18,825 nt of DNA from Halobacteriales archaeon SW_9_67_24 (GTDB taxonomy: Archaea; Halobacteriota; Halobacteria; Halobacteriales; Halococcaceae): positions 1 to 18,825 of the forward strand of contig PXSV01000081.1 in NCBI GenBank assembly GCA_003022685.1, read 5' to 3'. The notes beneath the pieces were generated by a model. The model was not told where the DNA came from, did no database searches, and worked only from the letters and a program-made list of their open reading frames with translations. A program made the translations under genes and the position numbers. Positions 1-7,170 of this stretch are shown here, one piece after another; the first letter of the stretch is position 1, and each line of letters starts with the position of its first letter.

Positions 1-418
1 CTTCTAATGCTATTCGTTCTACGACTCGTAGGCCCAGGCGACGAGAGCCACCCGCCCACACGGAACCAGCACCCTTTTTACCGACCGCGCGAACTGGTCC
101 GAAGAACTGTTTTATGACCTGCCGGCCCGCGATTCGTCCGGTGTTCGACCCCCTCTCGCCTCCTGCTTCAGGACGGGCCCGATAGCCGCAGCACTCGGGT
201 TCGTTTCGCTGCCGCCACGGTAGCCGCAGTTCCTCTCGACCACGCACGCATATGCCGACATCCGCCGAGTCGCCGGCCCAGCGCCGGCGCTCGTACGACC
301 GCGTACCGACACCCGAACCACGACCGAACCGCCCGCGCCGTTGCCCGGAACGCCGCCACGGGACCCGCTCGCCCGCTCCACGTGGAGCCGTGCCGACATC
401 CCCCGGGAGTGGTCGCCG
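1..418. other. Non-coding left edge
   Basis: I find no credible gene here. The open frames on both strands are rich in Arg, Pro, Ser and Gly, unlike the acidic proteins of this genome. T-rich patches at 74-78 and 110-113 could be a terminator of a gene left of the window or TATA-like boxes, but no start codon follows at a suitable distance. A perfect hairpin (GCCGGC, 5-nt loop, GCCGGC) lies at 272-288. Upstream regulatory sequence for the MFS gene may lie here. Confidence 0.4.
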
Positions 419-1714
419 ATGAGCAGCCTCGACCGGGCGCTGTGGTGCAACCCCGACTTCCGGCGGTTCTTCGCCGGGCAGTTCGTCACGAACGCCGGGG
501 ACAGCCTCTACACGGTGGCGATGCTCTGGCTCGCCTTCGAGCTGAGCAACTCGACGCTGGTCACCGGCGCGCTGAACGCGATATTGCTCCTCCCGTGGCC
601 TTTGCAGGTGTTCGCCGGCCCGCTCGTCGACCGACTGCCGCTCGAACGCGTCCTCGTCGGTTCGCAGGTGATCCAGGGCACCGTCGTGCTGGCCCTGCCG
701 CTGGCGGCGGCGACGGGCCACCTGCGGGTCGGCGTCCTGTTCGCCGTCGCGCCGGTGTTGATGCTCGCGTCGCTGCTGATGGCACCGATGGAGACCGCAC
801 TGTTGCCCCGCATCGTCGAGGACGAGCGCCTCCCCGGCGCGAACGCGGCGCTCTCGACGGTGACGTTCGGGCTGGACATGGTGTTTGACGCGCTCGGCGG
901 CGGCTTCGTCGCTTTGTTCGGCGCGACGACCCTGTTCCTCGCCGACTCGGTCACGTTCGCTGCTGCGGCACTGCTGTTCGCCGGTATCAGGCTCGGCACC
1001 CCCGCGAGGGCTGACGAGCGCACGGGATCGGGGCGCGAAACGGCCCCCGAGACCGTTCGCTCGGTGCTGCGTTCGTACGTCTCGGACCTTCGGGACGGGG
1101 TCAGGGTGCTCCGCGGGACAGTGTTCGTCGAACTGATACTGACGACCGCGGTGGCGAACTTCACGACTGGCGTCGCGCTGGCGATACTGCCGGCGTTCGG
1201 CGACGGTCTCGGCGGCCCCGCCGTCTATGGCCTCCTGTTGGGCGCGCTCGGGATCGGTCGGCTCGTCGGCTCGTTCGTGGGTCCGTGGTTCGAGGGCGTC
1301 TCCTACGGGAGGCTACTCCTCACCCACGGGCTGGGTGCCTGCTCCTGGCTCGCGGCAGTCCTCGCTCCGTCGCCGGCACTCACGGTCGTCCTGTTCGGCC
1401 TCGCGTGGGTTCCCGCCGGCATGTCGGGCGTGCTCATGGCGACGCTGAACCAGCGGGTGTTCCCGGCCGACCTGCTGGGTCGGGTCGCCGCAACAAAGGG
1501 CACCGCCTCAGGGGCGACGCTCCCGCTCGGCTCGCTCGTCGGTGGCGCGGTCGCCGCGGTGCTGGGAACGACGCTGACGATGGCGGTCGCCGCCAGCGGC
1601 TTCGGCTTCACGGCCGTCTACGTCCTCCTGCGCCCGCGACTTCGCCGGCTCCCCGCTGTCAGAGCGGCCAGGCCGGACGACTTCGGCGTAGAGGCTGAAC
1701 AGTCGATCGAGTGA
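419..1714 (+). CDS. MFS family membrane transporter
   Basis: A 431-residue, very hydrophobic protein of the length and pattern of a 12-helix major facilitator superfamily permease, probably an exporter in the cytoplasmic membrane. The N-terminus (NPDFRRFFAGQF, then NAGDSLYTVAMLW) is typical of the MFS branch that includes EntS-like and macrolide-type efflux proteins. The first cytoplasmic loop has the motif-A-like stretch GPLVDRLPLERVL near residues 66-78. A polar central loop around residues 195-225 separates the two six-helix halves. The frame is open from a TTG at 341, but I chose the ATG at 419 because the 26 residues before it are Arg/Pro-rich and unlike the family start. The gene stands alone and converges on the next gene, with 22 nt between stops. 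The substrate cannot be told from sequence. Confidence 0.85.
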   Translation: MSSLDRALWCNPDFRRFFAGQFVTNAGDSLYTVAMLWLAFELSNSTLVTGALNAILLLPWPLQVFAGPLVDRLPLERVLVGSQVIQGTVVLALPLAAATGHLRVGVLFAVAPVLMLASLLMAPMETALLPRIVEDERLPGANAALSTVTFGLDMVFDALGGGFVALFGATTLFLADSVTFAAAALLFAGIRLGTPARADERTGSGRETAPETVRSVLRSYVSDLRDGVRVLRGTVFVELILTTAVANFTTGVALAILPAFGDGLGGPAVYGLLLGALGIGRLVGSFVGPWFEGVSYGRLLLTHGLGACSWLAAVLAPSPALTVVLFGLAWVPAGMSGVLMATLNQRVFPADLLGRVAATKGTASGATLPLGSLVGGAVAAVLGTTLTMAVAASGFGFTAVYVLLRPRLRRLPAVRAARPDDFGVEAEQSIE

Positions 1715-1736
1715 TCCGCCTTTTCGCCCGATCGCA

Positions 1737-2372
1737 TCACTCCGGCAGGAACGATAGCGTCTCCTCGATGACTCGCTCGTGGTCCCGCAGGAACGAGTGG
1801 TCCTCGTCGGGAAGGACTACTACTTCGCCTTGGGACAACCCCTCGGCGATCCGTTCCGTACTGTTGACCGGGATGTGGTCGTCGTCGCCCTGAAGGATTC
1901 GGGTGGGGACGTCGACGCCGAACTCGCCGGGAGTCACCGACGGCATATGCTCCCACGCCTCTTCGGGGACGTTCTCGGCCTCTTCTGCAAGGACTGCGGG
2001 GGCCCACAGCACCAACCGATCGACGCCCTCCGGCAGATGCTTCAGGGCCACCCGGCCGCCGAGGCTCTTGGCGACCACGCTGACCGTCGAACAGCCACGC
2101 GAGCGCAGGAAGTCGACGCCAGCCGCCAGTTCCGCGCGAAATTCCTCATCGGTCTTGCCCTCCAACTCGGCGGGCGACATCCACGTCTCGAACCGGGCGA
2201 CGTGGTGGCCCTCCTCGGCCGCTGCACGGGAAAAGCGGAGGAACACGTCGCCGAACGGACCGTGTCCCGCCCCGGGTACCAACAGTACCCCGCGATCCGA
2301 GGCCCCTTCGGCCGTGTTCAGTCGTCCCGGATACGCGCTGTCGCCGACTTCGAGCGTGACGTCTTCGGACAT
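1737..2372 (-). CDS. Alpha/beta hydrolase, dienelactone hydrolase/TEX30-like
   Basis: A 211-residue cytosolic alpha/beta hydrolase. The oxyanion-loop region is LVPGAGHGPFGD (residues 31-42). The nucleophile elbow reads AKSLGG with Ser103, so the usual first Gly of GxSxG is Ala. The acid is in QGDDDHIP (Asp163-165) and the catalytic His is His192 in DEDHSFL. Size and motifs fit the small KANL3/TEX30-like branch of the dienelactone hydrolase group. The substrate is unknown. The start at 2372 is supported by an AT-rich promoter about 28-38 nt upstream and no Shine-Dalgarno site, so the message is probably leaderless. It is transcribed away from the methylmalonyl-CoA mutase gene across a shared 186-bp spacer. 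Confidence 0.85.
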   Translation of the reverse strand: MSEDVTLEVGDSAYPGRLNTAEGASDRGVLLVPGAGHGPFGDVFLRFSRAAAEEGHHVARFETWMSPAELEGKTDEEFRAELAAGVDFLRSRGCSTVSVVAKSLGGRVALKHLPEGVDRLVLWAPAVLAEEAENVPEEAWEHMPSVTPGEFGVDVPTRILQGDDDHIPVNSTERIAEGLSQGEVVVLPDEDHSFLRDHERVIEETLSFLPE

Positions 2373-2398
2373 CGCTCGACACAGTCAGAACTATGGGT

Positions 2399-2411
2399 AC
2401 TAAAAATTTTC
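2399..2411 (-). promoter_or_regulatory. TATA-like promoter of the 2372 hydrolase
   Basis: The only AT-rich block in this part of the spacer (actaaaaattttc on the plus strand) lies about 28-38 nt upstream of the hydrolase ATG on the minus strand. That spacing fits a leaderless haloarchaeal transcript. Confidence 0.55.
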
Positions 2412-2528
2412 GTGAGTCTGACAGCAAGAGCCCAGCGGATTAAACCTGTCGTCCCGTCTCCAGTCACACTGGCGTCCATCCGGGTCACGACCGTGACGAT
2501 TCCCCGATCTCGGCTCCGACGAACAACG

Positions 2529-2535
2529 ATTAAAG
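2529..2535 (+). promoter_or_regulatory. TATA-like promoter of the mutase-epimerase pair
   Basis: The sequence attaaag is centred about 27 nt upstream of the mutase ATG at 2559, the distance expected when transcription starts at or next to the start codon. A second attaaa box lies at about 2439-2444 and could be an alternative upstream promoter. Confidence 0.55.
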
Positions 2536-2558
2536 TCTCCTCGTCCCCACGATCGGGT

Positions 2559-4171
2559 ATGTTCGATTCCGACGATCTCGCCGACATCCGTTCGGCGAAA
2601 GAGGAGTGGGAGTCCGCAACCCTCGATCCCGTCCTCGATCGGTTCGGCGAACGCAGGGACACCTTCGAGACCGACACCGCGGGCCACGAGGTCGATCGGC
2701 TCTACACCCCCGACGACGTCGGCGAGCGCGACTACCGCGAGGACATCGGCTTCCCCGGCGAGGAACCCTACACCCGTGGGGTCTATCCCACGATGTACCG
2801 CGGCCGGCTCTGGACGATGCGTCAGTACGCCGGGATGGGCACCGCTCGGGAGACCAACGAGCGCTTCCAGTACCTGATCGACGAGGGCCAGACGGGACTC
2901 TCGATGGCCTTTGACTTGCCGACCCAGATGGGGTACGACTCGGATGCCGAGATGGCCGCGGGCGAGGTCGGTAAATCGGGCGTGGCGATCGACTCGATCC
3001 ACGACATGGCGACCGTCTTCGAGGGCATCCCCCTGGATGAGGTCTCGACCAGCATGACGATCAACGCGCCCGCGAGCGTGCTGCTTGCGATGTACATCGC
3101 GGTCGGCGATCGCCAGGGCGTCGACCGCAAGGAGTTGCGGGGCACGATCCAGAACGACGTCCTGAAGGAGTACGTCGCGCGCAACCCCTACATCTACCCC
3201 CCGGAGCCCTCGATGCGGATCATCACCGATATCTTCGAGTTCTGCGCGGAGGAGGTCCCGAGTTTCAATACCATCTCGATCTCGGGCTATCACATCCGGG
3301 AGGCAGGCTCGTCGGCGGCCCAGGAGATCGCCTTCACCCTCGGCAACGGGATCGAATACGTCGAGGCCGCCACGGAGGCCGGCCTCGCGGTCGACGACTT
3401 CGCTCCCCAGCTTTCCTTTTTTTTCGCGTCGTACAACAACGTCCTGGAGGAGGTTGCGAAGTTCCGGGCCGCCAGGCGGATGTGGGCGAAGATCATGGAC
3501 GAGCGCTTCGACGCCGACGACCCCAAATCTAGACAGCTCAAGTTCCACACCCAGACCGCGGGATCGACGCTGACCGCCCAGCAGATCGACAACAACATCG
3601 TTCGGGTGGCCTATCAGGGTCTCGCCGCCGTACTGGGGGGTACTCAGAGCCTCCATACGAACGGCAAGGACGAGGCGCTCTCGCTGCCCACCGAGGAGAG
3701 CGTCCGCACCGCGCTCCGTACCCAGCAGATCCTCGCCCACGAGTCGGGCGCGGCCGACACCGTCGACCCGCTCGCAGGGAGTTACTACGTCGAGGGCCTC
3801 ACCGACGAGCTAGAGGAGGAAGCATTCGATATTCTCGATACTGTCGACGGGAAGGGTGGCATGCTTCAGGCCGTCGAGGACCAGTGGGTCCAGCGGCAGG
3901 TTCAAGACGTGGCTTTCGAGCGCCAGCAGGCGATCGAGGAGGGCGAGCGCGTGATCGTCGGCGTCAACGAGTACGACTGCAGCAGGTGCGCGACGAACGC
4001 GACGACGCGGCCGCCGAGGACGCGCTCTCGGCGCTCCACGAGGCCGCCGCGGGCGATTCGAACCTCATACCGTACCTCGTCGACGCGGTGAAAGCCGAAG
4101 CGACGACGGGCGAGATCTGCGACACGATGCGCGACGTCTTCGGCGAGCACCAGGGCGGAGCCGCGCTATGA
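2559..4171 (+). pseudogene. Methylmalonyl-CoA mutase large subunit, frameshifted near the 3' end
   Basis: This is the catalytic TIM-barrel subunit of adenosylcobalamin-dependent methylmalonyl-CoA mutase, the two-subunit archaeal type whose B12-binding domain is a separate protein. It interconverts (R)-methylmalonyl-CoA and succinyl-CoA. Signatures are YPTMYRGRLWT (Tyr80), GLSMAFDLPTQMGYDSD (about 113-129), SISGYHIREAG (His245) and FHTQTAGSTLTAQQ. The frame is intact to VGVNEY (codons to 3974), then reads an unrelated Arg/Thr-rich tail to a stop at 4091. The genuine C-terminus (LQQVRDERDD to EHQGGAAL) continues in another frame from 3977 to 4171 and overlaps the epimerase start as ATGA. From memory, homologues have about 25 acidic residues between these blocks, so roughly 75 nt, not a multiple of three, appear lost. 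The barrel is complete, so a truncated 510-residue protein might still fold. The start at 2559 is chosen from homology and the TATA box. Confidence 0.85.
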
Positions 4172-4554
4172 ACGTCGATCACGCCGGCATCGCCACCGAC
4201 GACGCCGACGCACTTGCGGACCGCTACACCGACCTGTTCGAGTTCGAGGTGGCGCACGAGGAGACGTTCGACGGGATGGCCGTCGTCTTCCTCGACTGCG
4301 GGAATGGCTACTTCGAACTCCTCGAACCGTTCGACGGCGAGGGCGCGATCGCGAGGTATCTCGATCGGGGCGGGCCGGGCATCCACCACCTCGCGCTCGA
4401 AACCAACGATATCGAGGGAGCGATCGATCGCGCGCGCGAGCACGATGTTGAACTCATCGACGACGAACCGCGGGAAGGTGCGTGGGGCCACGAGGTGGCC
4501 TTCCTTCACCCCGAGTCGACCGGCGGTGTCCTGATCGAGTTCGTCGAGCACTGA
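4168..4554 (+). CDS. mce: Methylmalonyl-CoA epimerase
   Basis: A 128-residue protein of the vicinal-oxygen-chelate (glyoxalase) fold that racemises (S)- and (R)-methylmalonyl-CoA, supplying the isomer used by the mutase encoded just upstream. Two beta-alpha-beta-beta-beta modules are visible. The expected metal ligands are His5 (NVDHAGIA), Glu50 (YFELLEP), His73 or His74 (GIHHLALE) and Glu124 (VLIEFVE). Length is normal for the family. The ATG overlaps the original mutase stop (ATGA), and a GGAG at 4157-4160 gives a Shine-Dalgarno site with normal spacing, so the two genes are translationally coupled. The frameshift in the mutase would end its translation about 80 nt earlier and could weaken that coupling. 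Confidence 0.9.
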   Translation: MNVDHAGIATDDADALADRYTDLFEFEVAHEETFDGMAVVFLDCGNGYFELLEPFDGEGAIARYLDRGGPGIHHLALETNDIEGAIDRAREHDVELIDDEPREGAWGHEVAFLHPESTGGVLIEFVEH

Positions 4555-4569
4555 TCCTGTGTTTTCGTT

Positions 4570-5520
4570 CTATCGCTGACCGTCGACGAGTGCGTCGAGG
4601 ATCTCGGTCTCGTTGTCGTAGACGATCGAGAGGTGGCCCTGGTCGGGGTAGACGTGCGCCTCGGCGGTAGGGATCCGTTCGATGTAGTACAGCCCCATCG
4701 AGAGCGGCACGATCCGGTCGGCCTGACCGTACCAGAAGAACACGGGGACGTCGATCGAATCGAGATCGAACCCCCAGTCGCTGGCGAACACGGCGAGTTC
4801 ATCCGCGAGCGGGCCGTAGCCGTGGCGGCTGACCGCCTCGTAATCGCTTTCCAGGAGCACTCGTCCGACCTCGCCACGCCAGAGGTCGGCGTCGGCCGCG
4901 GCCGTCGACTCGACCGTGGATTCGAGGTACTCGTCGGGGTTCTTCCGGGCGGTGCGGCCGTCGGACCAGAGCGAGAGTTTCGCTAGCGGCTTCGCGTGCT
5001 TGGCGATCAAAAACGGGAGGCGATCACGCAGATCCACGGATTCGAGCGGGGCGAGACCGCAGGCGATGCCCCCGCGATCGATTCGCTCCGGGAGGCGCGC
5101 GGCACAGGCCGCCGCATAGGGACCGCCGCCGGAGATCCCGAGCATCGAGAACGAGTCGAGGCCGAGCGCGTCGGCGAGGTCGGCCACGTCGTCGGCCCAG
5201 TCGGCGACCGTGCGGTCCGGGGCGGGATCGGAGACGCCGAACCCAGGGCGTTCGGGCGCGATGACCCGGAGACCGCGTTCGCGACCCGCTGCGTCGAACA
5301 GTGCGCCGAAGGGCCGCGAGTTCGGGAAGCCGTGGAAAACGACGAACGGGTCGCCGTCGGGATCGCCGCAGTCGGCGTACCCGAGCGCCCGCCCGTCGCG
5401 ACAGTCGACGGTCCTGGGGTTCGCTCGAATGTCACGAGCCACGTCGAGCATCGTCGATCCGTCCGGCTCCGGCCCGTTAGTTCCGAACAGTCCCACAAGC
5501 GTTCCCGCGATGTCGACCAT
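4570..5520 (-). CDS. Alpha/beta hydrolase fold protein
   Basis: A 316-residue alpha/beta hydrolase. The oxyanion motif is VFHGFPNSR (residues 61-69). The nucleophile elbow is GISGGG with Ser130, the acid Asp268 in YGQADRIVP, and the catalytic His296 in DQGHLSIV, the order and spacing of the classical fold. A lid region lies between about residues 165 and 240. The substrate (ester, epoxide or lactone) cannot be assigned. The frame is open further upstream to 5697, but I place the start at 5520 because the preceding 59 codons are unlike the family and a TATA-like box (gctaatacga, 5541-5550) lies about 26 nt before this ATG. It converges on the epimerase gene with 15 nt between stops. Confidence 0.8.
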   Translation of the reverse strand: MVDIAGTLVGLFGTNGPEPDGSTMLDVARDIRANPRTVDCRDGRALGYADCGDPDGDPFVVFHGFPNSRPFGALFDAAGRERGLRVIAPERPGFGVSDPAPDRTVADWADDVADLADALGLDSFSMLGISGGGPYAAACAARLPERIDRGGIACGLAPLESVDLRDRLPFLIAKHAKPLAKLSLWSDGRTARKNPDEYLESTVESTAAADADLWRGEVGRVLLESDYEAVSRHGYGPLADELAVFASDWGFDLDSIDVPVFFWYGQADRIVPLSMGLYYIERIPTAEAHVYPDQGHLSIVYDNETEILDALVDGQR

Positions 5521-5540
5521 GCTACTGGTCGCCGCGCCGT

Positions 5541-5550
5541 TCGTATTAGC
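5541..5550 (-). promoter_or_regulatory. TATA-like promoter of the 5520 hydrolase
   Basis: The minus strand reads gctaatacga, centred about 26 nt upstream of the ATG at 5520, consistent with a leaderless transcript. It also helps choose this start over longer alternatives. Confidence 0.5.
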
Positions 5551-5636
5551 CTTCCTGCGGTCGAGCGCCCTGCACGCGAACCAGGTACCGCTGTTTCCGG
5601 ACAGGGACCTGTGATGCATGGGAGGGTCGTTGAGCG

Positions 5637-6164
5637 TCACTTCGCGAGGAGGTCTCGCGTGTGATCGTGAAGCGCTACGGGCGGCTCGGCAAACCACCGT
5701 GCCTCCAGAATTTCCTCATCGTCGGTCGCCGAGGCTGCTCCATTGCCGTGGGCTGCGAACTCGGTCGTCAGCATCGGGTACGACCGCGGTTCCTCGCTAT
5801 GTTCGATGGTTTTGACGCGGGCGGCGAGCACGTCAGTCACCTCACAACGGACGCCAGTCTCTTCGCGAACCTCGCGGACCGCCGTTGCGGCAAGCGAGTC
5901 GTCGACCTCGTAGCCGCCGCCCGGCGTCCCCCACGTCTCGGGCGCGTCGGGATGGCGAACGAACAGGACACGACCTCGCGGATCGCGGACGAGTGCCCCG
6001 GCCTCCGCGAGCATTCCGGTCTCGCGGACGAGATCGAGGCCGTGCTCGTAGAATGCGGGATCGTTTTCGACGCGGGTGGTCGTGGTCTCGAACGCGCCGA
6101 ACCGTTCGGCCAGGCGCCCGCGTTCGGCCGCGACCGCCATGCAGGCGTCGTCCTCTATCGCCAT
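5637..6164 (-). CDS. NUDIX hydrolase
   Basis: A 175-residue NUDIX-family pyrophosphohydrolase, expected to cleave a nucleoside diphosphate linked to another moiety with Mg2+ in the cytosol. The Nudix box spans residues 83-105. Its REVREETGV core (97-105) has the metal-binding glutamates. The first conserved Glu of the GX5E part is an Asp (D89). Before the box, TWGTPGGG is the usual beta-hairpin lead-in. An N-terminal helix of about 50 residues (AAERGRLAERFGAFETTT) precedes the fold and resembles other haloarchaeal NUDIX proteins. The start at 6164 lies 13 nt after the stop of the upstream lipoprotein gene, so the two are probably co-transcribed; the ATG at 6140 is an alternative. The substrate is unknown. 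Confidence 0.85.
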   Translation of the reverse strand: MAIEDDACMAVAAERGRLAERFGAFETTTTRVENDPAFYEHGLDLVRETGMLAEAGALVRDPRGRVLFVRHPDAPETWGTPGGGYEVDDSLAATAVREVREETGVRCEVTDVLAARVKTIEHSEEPRSYPMLTTEFAAHGNGAASATDDEEILEARWFAEPPVALHDHTRDLLAK

Positions 6165-6177
6165 TCGCGAGTCCTCG

Positions 6178-6846
6178 TCATTCGCCGTCGGTCGGGGTCG
6201 CCGACGCGGAGTCGTTGCCGTCAAACGATCGTGGTTCGGAACCCTGCCCGACGATCTCGGTCGCGCCGGTTTCGAGGGTGATGAGCATCGCCTGGCCGCC
6301 GTAGCCGTGGGTCTGGTCGTGACCCCGGACGACGACGCGGCTCGTTCCATTCGGGATTTCGATCGTCTCCGAGCGCGTGAAGCGTTCGGTGCCGTGTGAA
6401 TGGAGGAGTTCGCGCCGGCCGAGACGCTCTCCGCCGAGGGTCTCGACCTGCCACCAGTTCGCGTAGCCGTCCTCGCCTTCGTCGTCGTGATAGAGGGTCA
6501 CGTCGAAGCGGTAGCTGTCGTCGGTCGATGCGACTTCGACGCCGACGACGTTCGCCTCGTGGAGATCAAGTCCGCCGCCCGCAGTCGTCCCTGGCGTCGA
6601 TGACTCGGTTGCCGCGGCGGTGGTCGTCGTTGTTTCCGCGGAGGTGTTCGTCCCGGCTGTCGTGGTGTTGTCTGTGATTGTTTCGTCGGAACCAGTCGCT
6701 TCTGCCTCCTCTGTAGCCGTCGTGCCGTCTCCACCGCCGCTGTCGCTGCCACCGCCGAGACAGCCGGCGAGCGATCCGCCGATCGCGGCCGCGAGCGCGA
6801 GGTATCGTCGGCGGGAAGTCGTCGATCCGGACCGGTGTCGACTCAT
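6178..6846 (-). CDS. Tat-exported lipoprotein of unknown function
   Basis: A 222-residue exported protein. The N-terminus has a twin-arginine signal (TTSRRRYLALAAAIGG, residues 9-24) followed by a lipobox SLAGC with Cys29 as the predicted lipidated residue, so the mature protein is probably anchored outside the cytoplasmic membrane. Residues 30-100 form a low-complexity linker rich in Gly, Thr, Ser, Glu and Ala, a likely surface spacer. The C-terminal part (about 105-205) looks like a compact beta-rich domain (VVGVEVAST, YRFDVTLYHDDEGEDGYANWW, TSRVVVRGHDQTHGYGGQAML). I do not recognise the family. The start at 6846 fits the signal peptide; a possible TATA-like sequence (gatagat) lies about 26 nt upstream. 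It is followed after 13 nt by the NUDIX gene. Confidence 0.8.
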   Translation of the reverse strand: MSRHRSGSTTSRRRYLALAAAIGGSLAGCLGGGSDSGGGDGTTATEEAEATGSDETITDNTTTAGTNTSAETTTTTAAATESSTPGTTAGGGLDLHEANVVGVEVASTDDSYRFDVTLYHDDEGEDGYANWWQVETLGGERLGRRELLHSHGTERFTRSETIEIPNGTSRVVVRGHDQTHGYGGQAMLITLETGATEIVGQGSEPRSFDGNDSASATPTDGE

Positions 6847-6935
6847 GATTGTGGGTCGGGTTCGCGCGTCATCTATCCGTCGGGACCTCATTCCCACAGT
6901 GGTTGGGCGGGGCGGTCGCGGGGTAGTCGCCTGGC

Positions 6936-7004
6936 GCTCTGCTGAGCGGAGTCGTTCGAAACGGCGGAGCCGTTTCGTGATGACGAGAGAGCTTCGCTCT
7001 CTCG
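6936..7004. repeat. Array of three consecutive mini-hairpins
   Basis: Three stem-loops stand head to tail. The first is 6936-6952 (GCTCTGC / GCGGAGT, loop TGA, two G-T wobbles). The second is 6957-6977 (CGAAACGGC / GCCGTTTCG, loop GGA, perfect 9-bp stem). The third is 6984-7004 (CGAGAGAGC / GCTCTCTCG, loop TTC, perfect 9-bp stem). All have 3-nt loops and are separated by 4-6 nt. The stems differ in sequence but share the same architecture. Confidence 0.8.
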
Positions 7005-7017
7005 AACCACGACTGAG

Positions 7018-7071
7018 GGCTTCAGCGGTGCTGTGCGGTTGCGGGGAGCGCTAGCGATCCCACCGCGAGTG
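7018..7071 (-). repeat. 54-bp intergenic repeat, copy A
   Basis: Read on the minus strand, this segment aligns without gaps to 10778-10831 on the plus strand: 41 of 54 positions agree by eye, and 12 of the 13 differences are transitions. The most conserved parts are CTCGCGG, CGCTAGCG, TCCCC and CCGCAC. The CGCTAGCG core is itself palindromic. The sequence between the matching flanks can fold (GCGG/CCGC ends around the core). Confidence 0.65.
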
Positions 7072-7118
7072 AGCCAAAGGCGAACGAGCGGGTGTTTTTA
7101 GTCCAGGTTTTTGCGAGG

Positions 7119-7151
7119 GGTTGAGCGCGAACAAAGTGAGCGCGAACCCCC
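7119..7151 (-). repeat. Palindromic GAGCGCGAAC element before terminator
   Basis: GGGGTT at 7117-7122 and AACCCC at 7145-7150 form an outer stem. Inside are two direct copies of GAGCGCGAAC (7123-7132 and 7138-7147) around an AAAGT centre. The 19-nt core at 7125-7143 differs by one base from a palindrome inside the cytochrome b C-terminal gene (13033-13051, opposite strand). It lies just downstream of the oxidoreductase gene and may act in transcript termination. Confidence 0.6.
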
Positions 7152-7156
7152 GAAGT

Positions 7157-7162
7157 AAAAAA
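7157..7162 (-). terminator. T-rich terminator of the oxidoreductase gene
   Basis: A run of six A on the plus strand is six T in the minus-strand transcript, 9 nt after the oxidoreductase stop. A T-run close behind a stop is the usual archaeal termination signal. The palindrome at 7119-7151 follows it. Confidence 0.55.
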
Positions 7163-7170
7163 GTGGAGGT

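Larger units (their letters stand above)
6847..7170. other. Intergenic spacer with hairpin cluster and repeat
   Basis: A 324-bp gap between two minus-strand genes with no credible ORF. From left to right it holds a possible promoter of the lipoprotein gene (about 6870-6877), three consecutive short hairpins (6936-7004), a copy of a 54-bp dispersed repeat (7018-7071), T-rich tracts (7095-7099, 7108-7112), a palindromic GAGCGCGAAC repeat (7119-7151), and the T-rich terminator of the oxidoreductase gene. Its repeat content suggests a non-coding spacer with mobile or structural elements rather than a missed gene. Confidence 0.6.

Noticed and set aside
252..422. A 56-codon plus-strand ORF whose stop overlaps the MFS ATG as ATGA, suggesting a small upstream gene.
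   Set aside because: The product is almost entirely Arg, Pro, Ser and Gly, unlike real proteins of this genome, and no promoter or ribosome-binding site precedes it. The overlap is probably chance.
1779..2558. Upstream extension of the mutase frame by 260 codons.
   Set aside because: It reads antisense through the hydrolase at 1737-2372 and the promoter spacer. Homology and the TATA box place the mutase start at 2559.
2400..3740. A 446-codon minus-strand frame opposite the mutase.
   Set aside because: Its composition (Arg, Gly, Val, Asp, Leu-rich with no family motif) is that of an antisense shadow in GC-rich DNA; the plus-strand mutase is unambiguous.
3972..4171. Programmed ribosomal frameshifting as an explanation for the mutase break.
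   Set aside because: There is no slippery heptamer, and conserved residues between the two halves are missing, which a frameshift during translation would not explain.
6984..7004. The perfect hairpins first looked like CRISPR repeats.
   Set aside because: The three stems have different sequences and the spacing is only 4-6 nt, so there are no spacers or identical direct repeats, and no cas genes are present.
7018..7071. Possible tRNA or other structured RNA gene in the 6847-7170 spacer.
   Set aside because: No cloverleaf, T-loop GTTCGAATC-type motif or CCA-adjacent acceptor could be drawn. The segment is better explained as a repeat shared with 10778-10831.
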